Assembly: GCA_013396755.1 (NCBI GenBank)
Contig: VWZF01005817.1
Location: 519,578-583,577, forward strand
DNA: 64,000 nt
From: Sclerurus mexicanus
Taxonomy: Eukaryota; Chordata; Aves; Passeriformes; Furnariidae
Direction: 5' to 3'
Made by a program: the position numbers and the translations under genes. The stretch's first letter is position 1. Each line of letters opens with the position of its first letter. The notes beneath the pieces are model-generated. The model worked only from the letters and a program-made list of their open reading frames with translations, was not told the origin of the DNA and ran no database searches. Shown one piece after another: positions 35,151 through 50,100 of the stretch.

Positions 35151-38100
35151 GTGAGTGGGAGAACAGAGCGGGGGAACCTGGGAATGACGGGAGCTGAGCA
35201 GCAAGGGGGGCACTGCAGGGGGAGGAAGGTCACGCTGAGAGAGGGCACAGGGAAGGAGGGGAGTGGCATGGAAGTGAAGGTGGGTCTTTTGAAGCCAAAA
35301 TAATTGGGTCTTGCATTGGAGCTCGTGCACAAGGGCTCAGAAGTCCAGATGGAGTGCCATGGGTACTGCTCTTGTTCCCTCTGTGCAAACAAAACCATGC
35401 ACAAACTCCTGGGCAGGCCTGAATTGAGGCTGCAGTTCTGTACCTGCTCCCGTGGGAGCAGAGCCTGCGGCCTTCGAGGAGCCCCTGGGATTTGGGGGCT
35501 GTGGGGGCTGCCCTTACGTAGAGCCATATGTAAAGGATGGATAAAGAAAAAAGTAGCCCTGTGAGATGCAGGTAGGACAGATTTCCAGTGCAGTCCAGTG
35601 TGCTGCAAGTCAATCACCCAGATGGTCTGTCTTTCCAAAAGACAAAGCCATTGCCACTGATGTCCCGAGAGCAATCTGACCTGCAGCAGCATCAGGGAGA
35701 TGAATGTTCCTTCAGGTGGCTTTGTGTGGCCAGGCAAAGGCTGATCAGTAGTTCTGTCCCAGTCTGGATTTGGTGCAGCTGCACAGTAAGTACAGCAGAA
35801 ACATCCTGAGGTTCACGGACCTGTACCACAACCTGTCCTCTTGCTAGTGATCCAAACAGAGTGGATTTTAAACTTGCCTTGGTGGAATGGAAGCCTTGGC
35901 TTGGTACAAAATGCTGACAGAAGAGAACTGGCCATGGGAGGTGTGATATGAGGATGGAGTGAAAGGCCCCCTATCACCATGTGCTTCTGCAAGGTCAGTT
36001 CTTGCCTACTGTGTTCTCCCTCTCAGTTTTGGAGCCTGATTTAAAGAGGTACCAAGTTGCTCTGACTCCTCATGTTGCTCCATAGGAGCTGTGGATGTGC
36101 TGTGCACCTTAGAGCATTCTCCACTGCTGCAAAATACACATTTTCTGAGATGCAGAAGAATCCCAATAAATTACCTCTAATTTCTCAAGAGAAATTGTAA
36201 CAGCCTCGTTAAAAGAAGAAGGCCTGGGTCTCTTTCAGCTCTTGTGTACCCAGTGTAAATGCCAACCTAACCCTTACCCCTGCTTTGACCAGTCTCACTT
36301 GCTTTAATTCTGGTTTCCTGTGGAGTTGGAATATCAACTTTAGAACTGAAGTGTCAATTAAAATAAAAACCTGGCCACTACAGACTATTTTATGGCAGGC
36401 ATTCCCTGCAAGTGTCCTTCATTTCCCTCTCTTGCTCCAAAGCTTGCTCACACTGCAGAGGGTGTGAGGAGATAAGGCCAGATCTCTGCTCCCAAACACA
36501 TCCTGATTTCAGTCCTGCTGCTTGTGTGGTTTTTACCTGTGTAATCTGACTTCACTTACAGACCAGGCTGTTAGAGAGCTTTTTTTGGGGGGGGAGGGAG
36601 GGAAGCATTCCATTGAGCTTCTCAGTTTCTGATGAGGAGTGGAAGTGGTTCCTGCTGCTGCAGTGGTGTTGGCTGCCCTCCCTGGGACTGACTGGAATGT
36701 CATGGGATGGTCTGACACCAGGCAGTCCCTGCCCCACCCCTGCAGGCTCAAGTGTTCTCCTGGTCTGTTCACCAGGGCTGGCAAACATATTTTACTTCTA
36801 CCTTTTGCTCTACACTCTATTTCTGTGTGCCTGCACCCAGGTCTGAGCAATTAAATCAACTTCTAGCAGTGAAATAATCCAGCAACCAAGGGATTATGCA
36901 ATGACATCACAGTTCCTAATGTCCCAAGAGCCAAAATGAGGTTGGATATAGTTCCATTCGAGCCAATGTGTCCCACCCGAAAGCTGTTTGGGCAGGGTGG
37001 TTGTCTTTGACTAGAAATGCCTGGGACTGTGGGAATGCTGGGATGTCACAACTGATGTGCCCAGCTACTATTAAGTCCAATTAAATCAAAGGACAGAGAT
37101 ACTGAGGGAAGAGCTGTGTGGAAAATGGGGAGTATAAGCACCATGCTAGCTCAAAATGGGGAGGTTCCACAATTTCCTTGAGTAGAAACCATCAGTATTC
37201 ATTTATTGTCCCAAGAATGTGACAGATGTCTGGCCCTTCCTTTAGGCAGCTTCTGACTAATATCAGTTTCTGTGCTGTTACCCCATAATTTTCCTTTAGC
37301 CTGTGTGGTGCTAAACAAGGAGGCTGCATTAATGATACCATTTGCATGGGAATTAATCACAGTTAAACTGCGTGTTTGGGGACTGATTATAGGGAAAGCA
37401 TCTGATACAAAAAATTATACAAAGATTTAATTTTCAGTGACAGATCTGGTTACAAGTTGTCAGTGTATATCAAAAAGGCAGGAACTGTCTGTAAAAGCTA
37501 AAATGTTGCTGAATGCTGAAATTATAGGAGTGTCCTCTGTGAAGGCATGTGTGGGGAGGTGTCTTGTAGTTTGATGCCTGTCAGTTGCCTATTTTAGGGC
37601 ATGAATTTGCTCCTGCTTTCAAGCCTGTGTCACCTCACCAGGGATGATAGGGATGGAGCTGCTGTAAAACAGCCATCTTTAAGCTGAATTGCTCTCCTGG
37701 ATTTGTTCGTCTGTCTGGTTGGTTTTATGTTCCAGTAATTGGTACAGGAAATGAAAACATAGTTACGGGCTTGGAATTACTTTGGAAATACAGTTTTGGG
37801 TAATGTGTGCTGATCTGAGAAAAATATCAGCACAATGATGAAAAATGGGATTATTTTGAAGAAAGACACCTTTGCAGTTACAAAAATTGGCATGAAGATG
37901 GTACAGCAATTTCGCAGCACAGAGTAGCTTGAGCTTAACTCCTGATGGATGGAAAACTCTAACCTAGTAAGCATGGGAGCAAGCCAGCCAGTGCAGAAGC
38001 TGTTGATTAGTTGAATAATTACATTTTCCTGGCTCACTAAACTCCAAGGCTTGTAGCTTTAAGATTCTGGGCCTCCTGCCTAGATTGCTTTTATCACACT

Positions 38101-41100
38101 GGATGATCACCAGACTGTGTTTTCTTAGGTGTTATCCATTGAGATGGTCAATCCTCACATCACACACAAGAGTTCTCTAGATGTTCATGTGTTTTTCAAC
38201 ATACCAGGCCAATTTTACATCATTTCTCTTTCATCTTAGGTGAGATGTATGGGAGGAAATCCTTCCCTGTGAGGGTGATGAGGCCCTGGCACAGGTTGCC
38301 CAGAGAAGCTGTGGCTGCCCCATCCCTGGAAGTGTCCAAGGCCAGGTTGGACGGGGCTTGGAGCAACCCGGGCTGGTGGAAGGTGTCCCTGCCCATGGCT
38401 GGGGGTTGGAATGAGATGGTCTTTGAGGTCCCCTTTCAACCCAAACCATTCCATGATTCACCTTAGCTCATCTATATGCACTGCTACAGTCTGGAAATGG
38501 AGAGTTGCCAGGGATTTAGGTTGCTGGGGCCAGAAGCTCCTATGAGGGATCTTGGTGATTGGTGTTCACACATGACTTCTGTGGCTGACTGGTTGCACAG
38601 CTCCATAAATCCCTTCCACCCCCGTGCTTGGGCTCCACATCTTGTAAGTGACCGCCACGAAAATCCTTTCTTTAGCTCTACTGTGAGGCTTAACTCTTTG
38701 TGAAGAACAGTGACATTTTTTTAGGAAAAAACATTGCAGACTTGCCAAACACTCAAATCTTGGGGTATAATTAAATCAAAGTTATACCTGAGCAGTGTCT
38801 TTCACTGGAAGGGAAACCAGCCTTTCACACTTCAGCTCTTTTATCTCACCATCAGTGTGTCCAAAAGCCCTGTGTTTCCCAGCGTGCTTTTACTCTTCCA
38901 TGGCAGTGCCTCAAAGCTGGATAAACACTGTCCCCCATAATTATCAGCCAAACTGAAGCTCGGGAAGCCTTGTGTTGTTTTCAGCCTTGTTATTTGCTCT
39001 CAAAACCTTAGGTAGTTTTTCTTCCTGCATAGATAATGCTTGGGCTTTAATTGTATGCATCCCGAGACAGGCGTGATTTACAATGCACCTATAACTCATT
39101 TAGGGCACTACTTGTACATTCCAGGCGGGCTCTGGGACACATCAACGTGACAAACGTAACCCATATATTTTCATTGCTGTTTTATAGGTATGGTCGTTTG
39201 TTTTAATTTCCTGGCCTGTGGTTGTTTTCATAATCTTGGCCATTATCCGTCTCAAATTCCCTCCAGAACCACAGCAAAACTGTAAGTAACAGGTCTGTTT
39301 TTTATGTCTGTGGGGTTTAGTTCTCATTTCAGTGACTGATGTGTTCATTTGATGTGTTTTGTTACTTTTACGAATTTGGTTCCTTGTAGTTTCCAGTGGA
39401 GATTTCCTGGGATGCAGAATGCTGTAAATAAAGTGTGTGTGCTCCTCTGAGGTTGTTTCTGCTCATGTTTTTTTCAAATTAGCTTTATAATTAGCAAACA
39501 GCTTTAAAGAACTGTCTCACTGAGATTTACTGAGATACTGCTGTGGTAGACAGCAATATAAATTTCCAGGAGAAATTGAAGGAGAAGAGGGCAGTAAAAT
39601 GAGTGAGGGCAGAGGCTTCAAGTCTAATTGTGGAGGCAAGGTAACAAACATGAAATTGGTCAGCATGAAAGGTTTTACTTTGTGTGTGCTACAGGTGAAA
39701 TATGCATATTTAAGCATCTTGCTGCTAAGGTTCAGCTCAAGAGTGGTAACTAGCTTGGTTGCTGTGACCTTATGATGTTTGTGAGGCCTTTCTATTAAAA
39801 CAGCAGCTCTTTGGGTGGGTGAGTAGTTGTTGGGGAACAAACGGGTGAAGAGTTTGCACGAGCTGGTTCTCACTTACATCTTTGTTTCTTGGCTCAGGAG
39901 AGCCTGTCTGCATCTCAGAGCAGGGATGCACTTGAATCTGCTCTGGAACACTTCCACCTTATTGCCATCAGAAGCAGCACGTCCCAGCACAGGGCATGTT
40001 TGTTCATGAGGTTGTGTAATAAAGCAGAGCAAGGAGTTTATCCAGTTGGAATCCTTTTCCCCTTCCACAGTGTTAATTTTGAGTTGGATCAAATCACAGA
40101 GTCATAGAATGGTTTGGGTTAAGGACCATCTTGTTCCAACCCCCTGCCATGAGCAGGGACACCTCTCTGACCTCAGAAGTGCAGTTCCATGTGAGGGAAG
40201 AGGAGTGGGTGAAAGGGCTGGGCCCTGTTCAGGGATAACCTGCCTTTTTGTTGGGAGAAATCGATCATGGAGCTGCACTCTTCATTACCTGCTCATTAGG
40301 GTCTTTTTCCAGCCTTATTGTTGCAGACACCCTGAAAGTGTGTGCGAGATTCTTGCTTCCTGTTGCGCACCCAGTCTGCTGAATCACATCCACGTGCTGC
40401 AGGCACAAAGCAGTGCAGAGCCACTACTGAGAGCCATAGTTGCCCAGCACAGGGTCGAAACAGGTCCTCAAAATTACTGCAGTGAAAGGTTTGTGACACC
40501 TGGCTGGCAGCAGGGACACCACCGTGGCTGACCCACGTCAGGCTGCCACTGACAGCACAAGAACAAAGCCCTGCTGCAGGCAAGGCTGCGTTTGGGGCAG
40601 AGAGACTGCTGCAGGAGGAGGGAAGACAGAGCCTGGCAGCAGAGAGGACAAGCAGTTGGCTTCCAGGGTTTGGAGCTCTCAGGTGTGTGTGATGGGGTCC
40701 TGAGGGACCCGTTCCTGATGTATGCACACAGGAAACGTTCACCCAGGTTAGTGACAGGGGTCATTCTCTGCTTAAAAAGCCTTTGTGTGGTGTGTGAGAA
40801 AGGGCCATGTGACAAATGTTAGGCACACCATCAGGACAGCCCTTATCCCAAAGAGCTTGCAGCCTATTCTGAATGAAGGTTTGTGTCCCTCCTTTTGTAG
40901 GCAGGGTTGGAGAGCCAGAGCAAGAGACTTTCCGAAGGACGTTTTTGATGTGTTAGTAAGTTTTAACCCCAAGCCCATCTGCTGACAGCAAAAGACCTAT
41001 TTAGGCCTGGTATATATTTCGAGTTCTCCCAAATTCCCTTGGACCAGTTGGAGCAGGCAAGATGGGACACGTTGTACTTTGTGAAAACCCCGGATTTTGC

Positions 41101-44100
41101 GAAGTGTGGAAATGGCAGCCCTCCCACACTGCTCCAAGTGATACTTCCTGCCCCTGATAAATCTGATAAGACGTGTATCAAGAGAGCGGGCTGGATGGGG
41201 AAATATTTCTTCTTTGAGTTGACATCGTTATTAGTTTGAACGTATATTTATTTGGAGCATTTTTGCCCTGGATGATCACATCTCTGCATTAATGGATTTG
41301 CAGGAATAATCTTAGGAACAGCAAGTAGTTCCATCAGTTGTGCTTTGCAGGAAAGGGAAAGATTGGGTAGTATCTTTGGATTAGTTCCCTTTTCTTCTGT
41401 AGATTAATTTTATTTTGGTACGAGTCTCTCATATCTCTCTTCGAACTGCATGTTAGGAACTCTCTATTGCAAGTGAGGTTTTATGCTGGAAAATAGTGGT
41501 TTTGGTGTATTCTTGTGATCCAGATGTTCAGAGACCATCTAAGAATCCCAAGGAGGTAGAGGAGAATGTTGCCAGAGCATCAAACAGCCAGTTTCCACGG
41601 CTTTTCTAGTTAAATAAGAATAGTTGTTTCACAATTACTCTCTCTTTTTTTTTTTTCTTTACAGCTGGAAAAAAAATTTATCAACTCTTTGCTTGAAAAG
41701 CAAAACATAAATCACTTGGGAACTTCCTTTTCCAATAGAAAAGAAAGGCAGGCGGGGTGGACACATCTAGGAAAACTACTACAGGAGGGGGGTTTGTTTG
41801 TTTTGAACAGGAATAAAACCCGCCTCCTGCTGAGTTCCAGTGCCTGCCTTAAGACAGGATTGTTAAGTAGTAACAAGAAGCTGTTTCCAGTTCTGCTGCC
41901 AAGAGATTATTGCAGGTAGACAAAAGCCAGAAAGCACAGAATCAATGGTACAGAGATAGAATAAGGTACCCAGATGCTGAGGTTTGGAGCCTTAGAGATA
42001 ATCCCACAGCAAATCTCAGTCTGTAGCCTTATCTCATGTATTCAGGGCCACAGAAATATCAGGGAACCTATTATTTTTTTAATTAAAGCAGCTCAAATTC
42101 GACACAGTAGGTTCTTCTGAAGGACATCTCATGCACATTCAATAGATGGGGAATTATGTAGAGAAATTACCTGGCAAATATCAGTCAAGAATGAACAAGT
42201 GGCAAGAGCTTCTTGCTTGCACTGAATTATTTTGTGTAGCACCTGATGGTACAATGGGAGCTTGTGCCAGGCTGAGCCTCAGAGGGAAATGACACACCAA
42301 AGAAATGTTATGAGGGAAAAGGACACTCATGGGAAAACTAAGAACTGAGGAAAACAAGGAGCTGAAATCTACCCAATATATAATTTTATTCACAACTAAA
42401 GCATCTTGTATCTAGGAGGTTAAAAAAAAAAAATCCCTCTTCTTTATTCTGGGCACCTGTTTGATGATGTTTCCAGGTCAGCAGAGGTTGTTGTCAGGAG
42501 GAATCAAAAAGAGATTTCACTCTCTGTGCATACCCAGTTCCCGTGATGTTCTGTGAGTCTAACCAAACAAAATCCCCATGCAACTTACCATGCACATCAC
42601 ATCTGTGGCTCTTGACCTTTTTATTTCAGCCTTTGTCTTTGCTAGAAAGTATTGGGATATGTTTTGTGGCATAGCTGTGGAATAGGAAGCTCTGGATTGG
42701 CAGCCCGCAGGTGAAAGCCAGTGGAGCGTGTTTGATGGTATTGTCCAAACTTTTGTGCCTGTATCACCTGTTTTCTAGAGCAGGGACAGAAGTTGCTTTC
42801 CATTCTGTGGGTTTTTGCAAGGTATGGGAATTGTGTTTGAGATACAATCAGTCCCTCAGGGCTCAACCCACTCAGTCTGCAGAGGAGCCCAATTCCACTC
42901 CTTGCATTTTCGAGCCCTGTCACACCCGCCACACCTTCCCCACCCACTTTCTGCCTTTTCTGCACTCCCCTCCTGTCAGTCCATCCTCATCAGTATTCCC
43001 TGTGGAAGCTCACTTGGGTGTGGTTGGTCCAACACCCACTCTGCTGCGGGGAAGAGGTGGGAGAAACCTTGCTCTCCTGTGCTGCGAAAGCTGGGCCTCC
43101 TTCACAGCTATTTTCTCCTTCTTCATGGAAAGAAGATGTGCTCTTCAGTCCGGTCTTAAATCCACCGAGGTCTGCCAGGAAATTCGTTGCCTGAACTCCT
43201 CTCAGCGAGGCACATCTTACCCTTCACTTCTGCCCAGAATTTCCACCCGGGTGCCTGTAGGGTGTTTGTCATAGACGCAGGAGCAGAGTCCTCCATGGAG
43301 CTGCTCTTTTCAGCCAATATTCTGGGGGACTTTCGTGATAATTGATCACCAGCCTGTTGGCCAATGCCAGCATAGCTGTTAGGTCTAGTTTAGAGCCAGG
43401 ACTGTGTGGCACAATGCTAAGTAGGAACAGATATTCATACGCTGCTCTCATTTCCTGGATCCAGTGCTCCTGGAAGGTCTCTGAGCTACATCCTGTTCAC
43501 TCTTACTTGTGATTGGTAGCTAGGATTTGAACAGGGCCAGAATTGGCAGGAAAAATCAGCATGATCCACGTAGCAGAGATCTGAGATGCCTTAGGAGAGG
43601 GGCTGTGGTTTGTGTGTGCAGACACACCTTTCCTGTGACTTCTGTGCCGAGCGCTGTTACCACCTTGGGGGGAACTGAGGTGTGAGTTACCCTGGCCAGG
43701 GCAGTGTCAGAAAAAGCAGGAGGATGCTCCGTGTTGCTTGAAAGGATACATGCAGAGTTTTCCCTTTCCCATACAGCTGAGAAAGCAGGTAAGGCAGCTG
43801 TCGGTGATGGGTGTGATGGGTCTGTCACCCCCACCCTTATCCCCCACGTGTGTCTCTGCCCCTCTGGCTGTTGCAGCAGTGTGCTGATAGATGAGTTCAG
43901 GGGGCTCCTGCCCTGTGGGTCTGCGTAACTAAGGATTTAAACCACTTCTGGCTCTGACTGTTCCCTCCCTCAGTCCCAGAGTGCTGCTCTGATGCAGAAG
44001 CCCTTTCACTTGTTTTGTCCCATGGTTAACAGAGCTTGAGCTGGGTTCGTTCTCAATGTGAGTGATGGCTCTGGCTGTCAGGACGTGTGTGAGGGCAGGT

Positions 44101-47100
44101 GTCATGGAGCAAGGTGGGCCACAGCCCTGCTCTTTCTCTGATATCCCATCCTGGAGCTGAGAAAGCTCCGAAAATATGCTGCACTTTGAAGGAATTTGCC
44201 TCGCAGTTGAAGGGACCTGAACTCATCTCATTTCCCAGTGGGGTGGAAAAATTAATAGGTTCCTGTGCTAATTACAGGGAGTTGGGATGGTGGCTCAGCT
44301 GCTGGGGCCACTCCATTCATTTGGATAAGTCATGGGTATTTATGCAAGACATAATCCACCCCAAGGGTTCAGCCTGCTTTTTACACAGACAAGCACACAC
44401 CAGACTTCCAGCTCCCCTTCACCACTTGCCTGTGGTGGAGCAGCCCCTCTCCTCATTTGCCATTACACTGCTTCATTTTCCTCCCCTACTTCTCTGTCAG
44501 TTTTCTCCCCTTTTCCAGACAACCGTAAATCAAGTTTTTGTCTGTGCCGATCTGGAGTGATTAGCAAAATAGACTCATCAGCTCTCCTTACATACACAAG
44601 CAGTGCCCAGCCATACAGTTCCCTGCATTTTGTCCAAGCCTTTACTTAGCTCGGAGACCCATCACCAAAACAGACACTGTGGTGTTTACAATGCCTCCCT
44701 TGCCACAGATCTCCACGCCTCCATTTCTTTCCACAGACTTTTCCGCCTTGTGGGGTGCAACTGAAGGGTGTTCGGAGTTGGAGTTACCAGTGTGTTTCAG
44801 TGAATTACAGCAGGGCCTTGGGGCAGTCAATTCTAATGGACTTCCTGGAGCATCTCTGTCCAGGTGCTGGGCTCTGAAAGGGCACAAGTATTTTTCCAAA
44901 GGTGCTGAGCAGTTTGGCTTGAACTGAAGTCAGCAATTGTTGATGTCTGTGTTTCTGGAAAGGAGGTCACTTTTGTTTAAAGAATCCAAGCTTGGACTCT
45001 GGAGGCACTCAGCATTGAAAGATGTTGGTTGGGTAAACACAGCTTTTTGTGCAGGGTGTTTTTTCAAGATTCTGGATATGGATTTAAGCTTTTAGTTTCC
45101 AGCTTCTTGCTGGGAAATGTTCTGACTCTCTTCTCATGTCCTGTTTGTGCAGTGCCCTGCTGCTCATACAAACAAGAGCAAGCTGGCCGTGTTACAACAC
45201 CAGGTTATCCTTGTCTGCATTAAATATTGCTTTAAAAAAGCCCTGTAGGAAAAGGGCTTGTGTGCAGTTCCTGCTCGTTCCTGGTGTGTTTGTGCTTCAG
45301 GGTGGAGCATCCCTCCACAACCTCCAGCGTCCCTCCTCCTCAGCTCTGCCCGTGGTGCAGACATCAACTCTGGCATTTCCCCACCTTGACCTGAATTTGC
45401 AATACCTCTTAGAAGGGTTTCACCTCCCTCCTTTGCTCTTTGTCTTTGGCTCGAAGGGTCCTTCTCCTCCCTTTACACCTGCTGCTTTTTCTGCTCCTTC
45501 ATGGGTTTTGTGCTCTCTGGTCTTTATGATCTCCCCGATCAGTAAGTGAACCTGATGTGATCAGATACAAGTGCTGATTTTTAATTTATTAAATAAGGGG
45601 GTGGAAGTTGAAGGTTCTGTGGGTGAGCAAAACTAGCTTGCCTACTCTTAATAAGCATGGAAGTAGATGCTGTCTGCTCTGGGCCGGTCCTATTTGCAGA
45701 TCCTGAGGTGCTTGAGGGCAGAATTATGCAATGAACTGAAGTGCTTCCTGTGTTGAGGCCACCAAAGGAAGGAGGAGTCTTGCTGTGAGTTTGCTGCTTT
45801 GATCAGCTGCTTTGCTGCTGGTCGTAGCAGACAGCTGAGGATGTGGTGTTACTGAGACACTCGAGACAACAGGGATGCTGCTGCTGTAAAGATGAACAAT
45901 GCAAGGTTTTGACTCTCAGCCAGCCCCACTGAGCGCCTGGAGGGGGTTGAGTGGAGTTATCTGGGGTCCTGCTGAGCTTTCATGTCAAAAAACAGGAGCT
46001 GGGAAAGGAGCTGTAGTGAGTTGGGGGTCTGTCCTGCCCTGTCGCAAGTTGAAAGGATGTGAGGAAATGGCCCTAAGTTGTGCCAGGGAAGGTTCAGATT
46101 GGATATTAGGAAAAAGGTTTTCACCACAAGAATGCTCAGGCACTGAAATAAGTTGCCCAAGGAGGTGGTGGAGGCATTGTCACTCTGACAGAGTAACTGC
46201 TGAGGCTGTTGGGTGTCTTGCAGCTCAGGGAATCTCTTCTTTCATGCTACTCAACAAGTGAAATTGTAGAGGTAAATGTAGAGGTAATTTCTGCTGGATG
46301 GCCAAAAACAGGGTGAAAGGAATGGCCTGGTATCTCCAGAGTGGCTTTAAAAATAGGGTCTGTGATATGGAAGGGAACAGTGTAAGGACATAGTGAGTGC
46401 CACCCCAAACCATTAGCTCTGATCCAGCACAGCTCTTAAATACGGGTTTAACCTGCAGTCTGAGTAAGCCCATTCAAATCAGCAGGGCTGATCACTGCTG
46501 TACTGTGGCTTTGGGCACACTCAACCAGGTTTGGGTCACACTGACAGAAACTGTAACGCTTCCTGTCACCCCCAAAGTGGGCACTGATCTTGCAGGTGTG
46601 AAAAAGGTAAAGTCTCAGCTGGTGTTTGTGCCCTGGTGCTGCTCCCACCAAATTCCTCATTCCCAGGTAGCTAGGAATATGCAGGTCCCTTTTTCCAGCT
46701 TCAAGGTCAGATGTGAGTTTGAGTGTATGAATGTCACAGCAATACAAGAGCCATGGCAATGAAATATTCTCTTTTAAGAGGTAAGGGATAGGCCAGCTGG
46801 CTATTTGGACCATTCTCCATGAGTGTAATATATATTCTGCTTCAAAATTAATCTTATCCCATAGATTTGCTGATTTGGTTTCATTTTTGGAGAGTGATCA
46901 AAAGTCCTAGCATTATCATAAAGGTTTCTACAAAAAAAAAAAGTAGGGACTTATTGATAAATAGATATGTACAAAGCTGGAAATAGGCACTTGTATGTGT
47001 CTGAAGAGAAACAGCATCGTCGACATTATGTCACCAAACAGGCGTGTTTGTCTTTTTGACTGTTTAAAAAAGCAAAGGAATAAAGTTTCAAGTAGTGCTG

Positions 47101-50100
47101 TATGCCAATGGGAAAGGCTAGAAAGGAACGGAGAAGGCTGTGTGTACACAAATACAGCTTAAACCTCTGCCTTAGAAAGTTGGGAGGAGGTCACCACAGC
47201 AGGAAATGTTTCCAGTAGATGTTTTTGTGACTCGTTAAATAAATATGGATCCCAGTTGCTAAACAGTCAATCTTTGTATTTTCTTGGCTGCTCTGGGTAG
47301 ACCCCCACTGCTCAGGGATGGCTGAGAAAGTGTGTAGGAACACATAGCACAGAGTGTTCCCTCCACTACAGAAATTCTGACAGGTTTAAGGTTTCCTCAG
47401 CCAGAAGCTGAAGGGGCTGAATCCAAGTGATCATGTTTAGCAGCTGCTGACAAATCTGTTTTTGTGAATTTCTCTAATTCTTTTTAAATGAACATCTACT
47501 TTTCTACTTTCACCCTGTGGCAGCAAGCTCTACAACATTTTGATATTTGTTAAAAAAGGTATTTTCAGTCCCTTTTGCCTGAGACCTCAGGATCTCACTA
47601 TGTTTCTCTTACTCTGTGTTGCAAGGGGTGATTGTTCACTCACCCTTTTCATGGCTGATCATGATTTTATTTATTTCTTTATCAAACTACTTTTTGGCCA
47701 TTATTTCTTAGCTGAAAAGTCCCAGTTATTGCATCTCCTTCTGTGATTTGGCAATGATTGAATTAATTTTCAGTTAAACACAATACTTTCTAATGAAGCC
47801 ACTTGCTCATTAATGCCTCTAATTTTGAGTTGAGGGTTTTATGGATTTTTTAATGAACTATGGAAGGAATATGAAAAGACTTAGAGCTTAAGGTCTATGC
47901 GGAATCAGAGTGTGTGAATTCTGAAGCCAAGGGAATTTTTTCATGCCCAAGGAGTGGTGGTGACATGACACTGAACTATGGGTGGGTAGAGAATAGAAAA
48001 CCTCAGCTGGGGCTGCTGTGATCACAGTGCTGTGCCCACAGTCTGCTGAATCACCCAGTTCCTGGTTGGATCAGCAAGTGCTTGGGCTCAGCTGATGCAA
48101 ATGCCTGAAACCTCAGTGCGATGGGAGCAGCAAAATCAATGTGGCAACGTGAAACACAGTCCATTTGGATGGAAGCATTTCAGTCCATTTCAATTAATCT
48201 GAGAGATCGGAGTGCAAGAGTCGTTTTCATCCTTCTTGTGTGACATTTATTACTACCCTGATGTTTTTCATTGTTATACCAAGCACCTTTACCTGGAGAA
48301 AACAAAACGTTTGGCTTGTGTTGAAGGGAAGTGTGCTGGAATTTCCACCGTTCGGGAAAGTAGGAGACATTAACTTGCTTGATATCATTCTGAGAGAGAA
48401 TGGGGAAATGCCAGATTTCCAGGGGTATTGCATGTACTAGGGGTTTCTTCTGCTTATTATTACTGCTTTGCATGCCTTATTTCTTTCCAGCTCTTGGAGA
48501 TGTGACTGGCCTACTTGGGTGCTACTGAACAGGGAGAACCAGCCAGCCCATGCAGTGCTGAGCCCTCGGCCTCATCTGCCCTTTGGGATGCCTGTCTTGG
48601 CTTCAGTTTTGGGGCTCTTCATTGAGTGAGGATGAAAAACCAAAGCTCTCAGTCAGAGTGGACAGCAAAAGGCTCTGTGCTTGAGATTCTGCTGCTGGCA
48701 GACCCAGAAGTCAGTCTTTACTAACAGGATACAGATCTGGACTTGGATTTTGGTTGCAGACAAGTCAATTTGACCAGAAATGTATAAGGGTGACCTCTCA
48801 GCTCGGACATGGGGCAGCAGTGGGGACAGTGGTCTCTCACTCTTGACTCATAGGCAGTGGAACGCTCCAAAGGAAATTGTAGTTTCAGGGAATTAAGAGG
48901 TTTAAAGCTAAAAGCAATGGGGAGAGAGAGAAAAATTGTCATGTGTTGTGGATCTGCTCTATCGTGTGAAGTGGGATCATAAAATTGGGACTTGGACATT
49001 GCCACAGTCTTGAGTGGGAGAAGGAGCTGTCTTTTCCAGCCTGTGGAAGACTAAGGGATTCCCAACAGTAGAAATACTGCAAAAGTCTCTAGTCATAGAA
49101 AGGCTGTCCTTTAAAATGTGCAGAGCATTTACAACTTTCCTTCTGTAACATTCCATGGCCAGTGGTTGTGTTGAGTCCTGATGTCCCTGGCGAGGCATGA
49201 AAGGTCAGCCAAGGCAGGGACAGGTGGCTATGGGCGTCCATCTCCTGGAGCACTGGAGGGAGTCAAGAGCCAGTTTCTTCCCTGGGCACCCTTGCAGGGG
49301 CTACAGGGCCAACAATGGGTCTATATGTGTGGGCAGGACAGCCTGTGTTGTTCCCTGGAGTCACGTCTCCTCACCACGCGCGAGGGGGTGGAGAGTGGGA
49401 GGATGGAGCAGGGAGCACATTAATCTTTTGACTCATCCTAACATCAGTAAATTCCTTCATTTGCAGGATGCGAGGGAGTTGCAAGAAAGAACTCTGAGGC
49501 TATGCCATGTCTGTCTGGGGCTTGGGCTCCCAAATCAGCCCCATTTCCTGCCACGGTGCCTTACGCTCTGCCTCTGATCTCAGGCATACAGGCCAGAGGC
49601 AGCACAGGCAGAAGCTGAGCTCCCCATGGCTGTGCTGCTCAGCTTCTGCTAGACTAAGTTATTGGCCTCCGTGGCCCCTGCAGGATGTGATTTTCAAGGC
49701 AGTATGAACAGAGGGGCTCATTGGTTCTGATGGCGGTGAGGTTGACAGCTTGTTGTCTGGGAGCGACAGACCTGTCACACCAGCCTGCCCACCCTGGTCC
49801 TGCCTTGGTGGGAGCGGTGCATAAAGAAGGCAGTGTGTGTGCTGTGGGTCCTTCAGCATCGGCTGCCCCGTGAGAAGGGAAGGGTGGGATCCATGTCCCA
49901 GCAGTACGTGTCTGCAGAAGGGGTGCCTGTGTCCAAACCAGGTCTGTAAACTCCCTTTGGAGTCAGAGATCTCATCAATTCTGGCAGCAGAGCCGATGCA
50001 GCTGTTCATTTCATCCCGCTGGATGTGCCTGGGTCCTGTCCATGCACTTGACACAGGGCATGGTTGGATACTCAGGGTTGAGAACCAGCATAGGTTTGAT

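Larger units (their letters stand above)
35151..39187 (+). other. ABCA12 intron 1
   Basis: Intron of 4,037 nt. It contains a G-rich run at 36587-36602 and a CR1 copy at 38245. A 213-codon open frame on the minus strand (35096-35737) crosses exon 1 antisense, has no recognisable domain, and is not called as a gene. Confidence 0.9.

Noticed and set aside
35096..35737. Minus-strand open frame of 213 codons over ABCA12 exon 1 and intron 1
   Set aside because: It is partly the antisense of a real exon, with low-complexity composition and no family resemblance.
41645..41919. Strong T-rich acceptor (TTTCTTTACAG at about 41664) followed by an open frame
   Set aside because: In the phase left by ABCA12 exon 2 this segment meets a stop after about ten codons, and exon 2 joins exon 3 cleanly. 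At most a cryptic exon.
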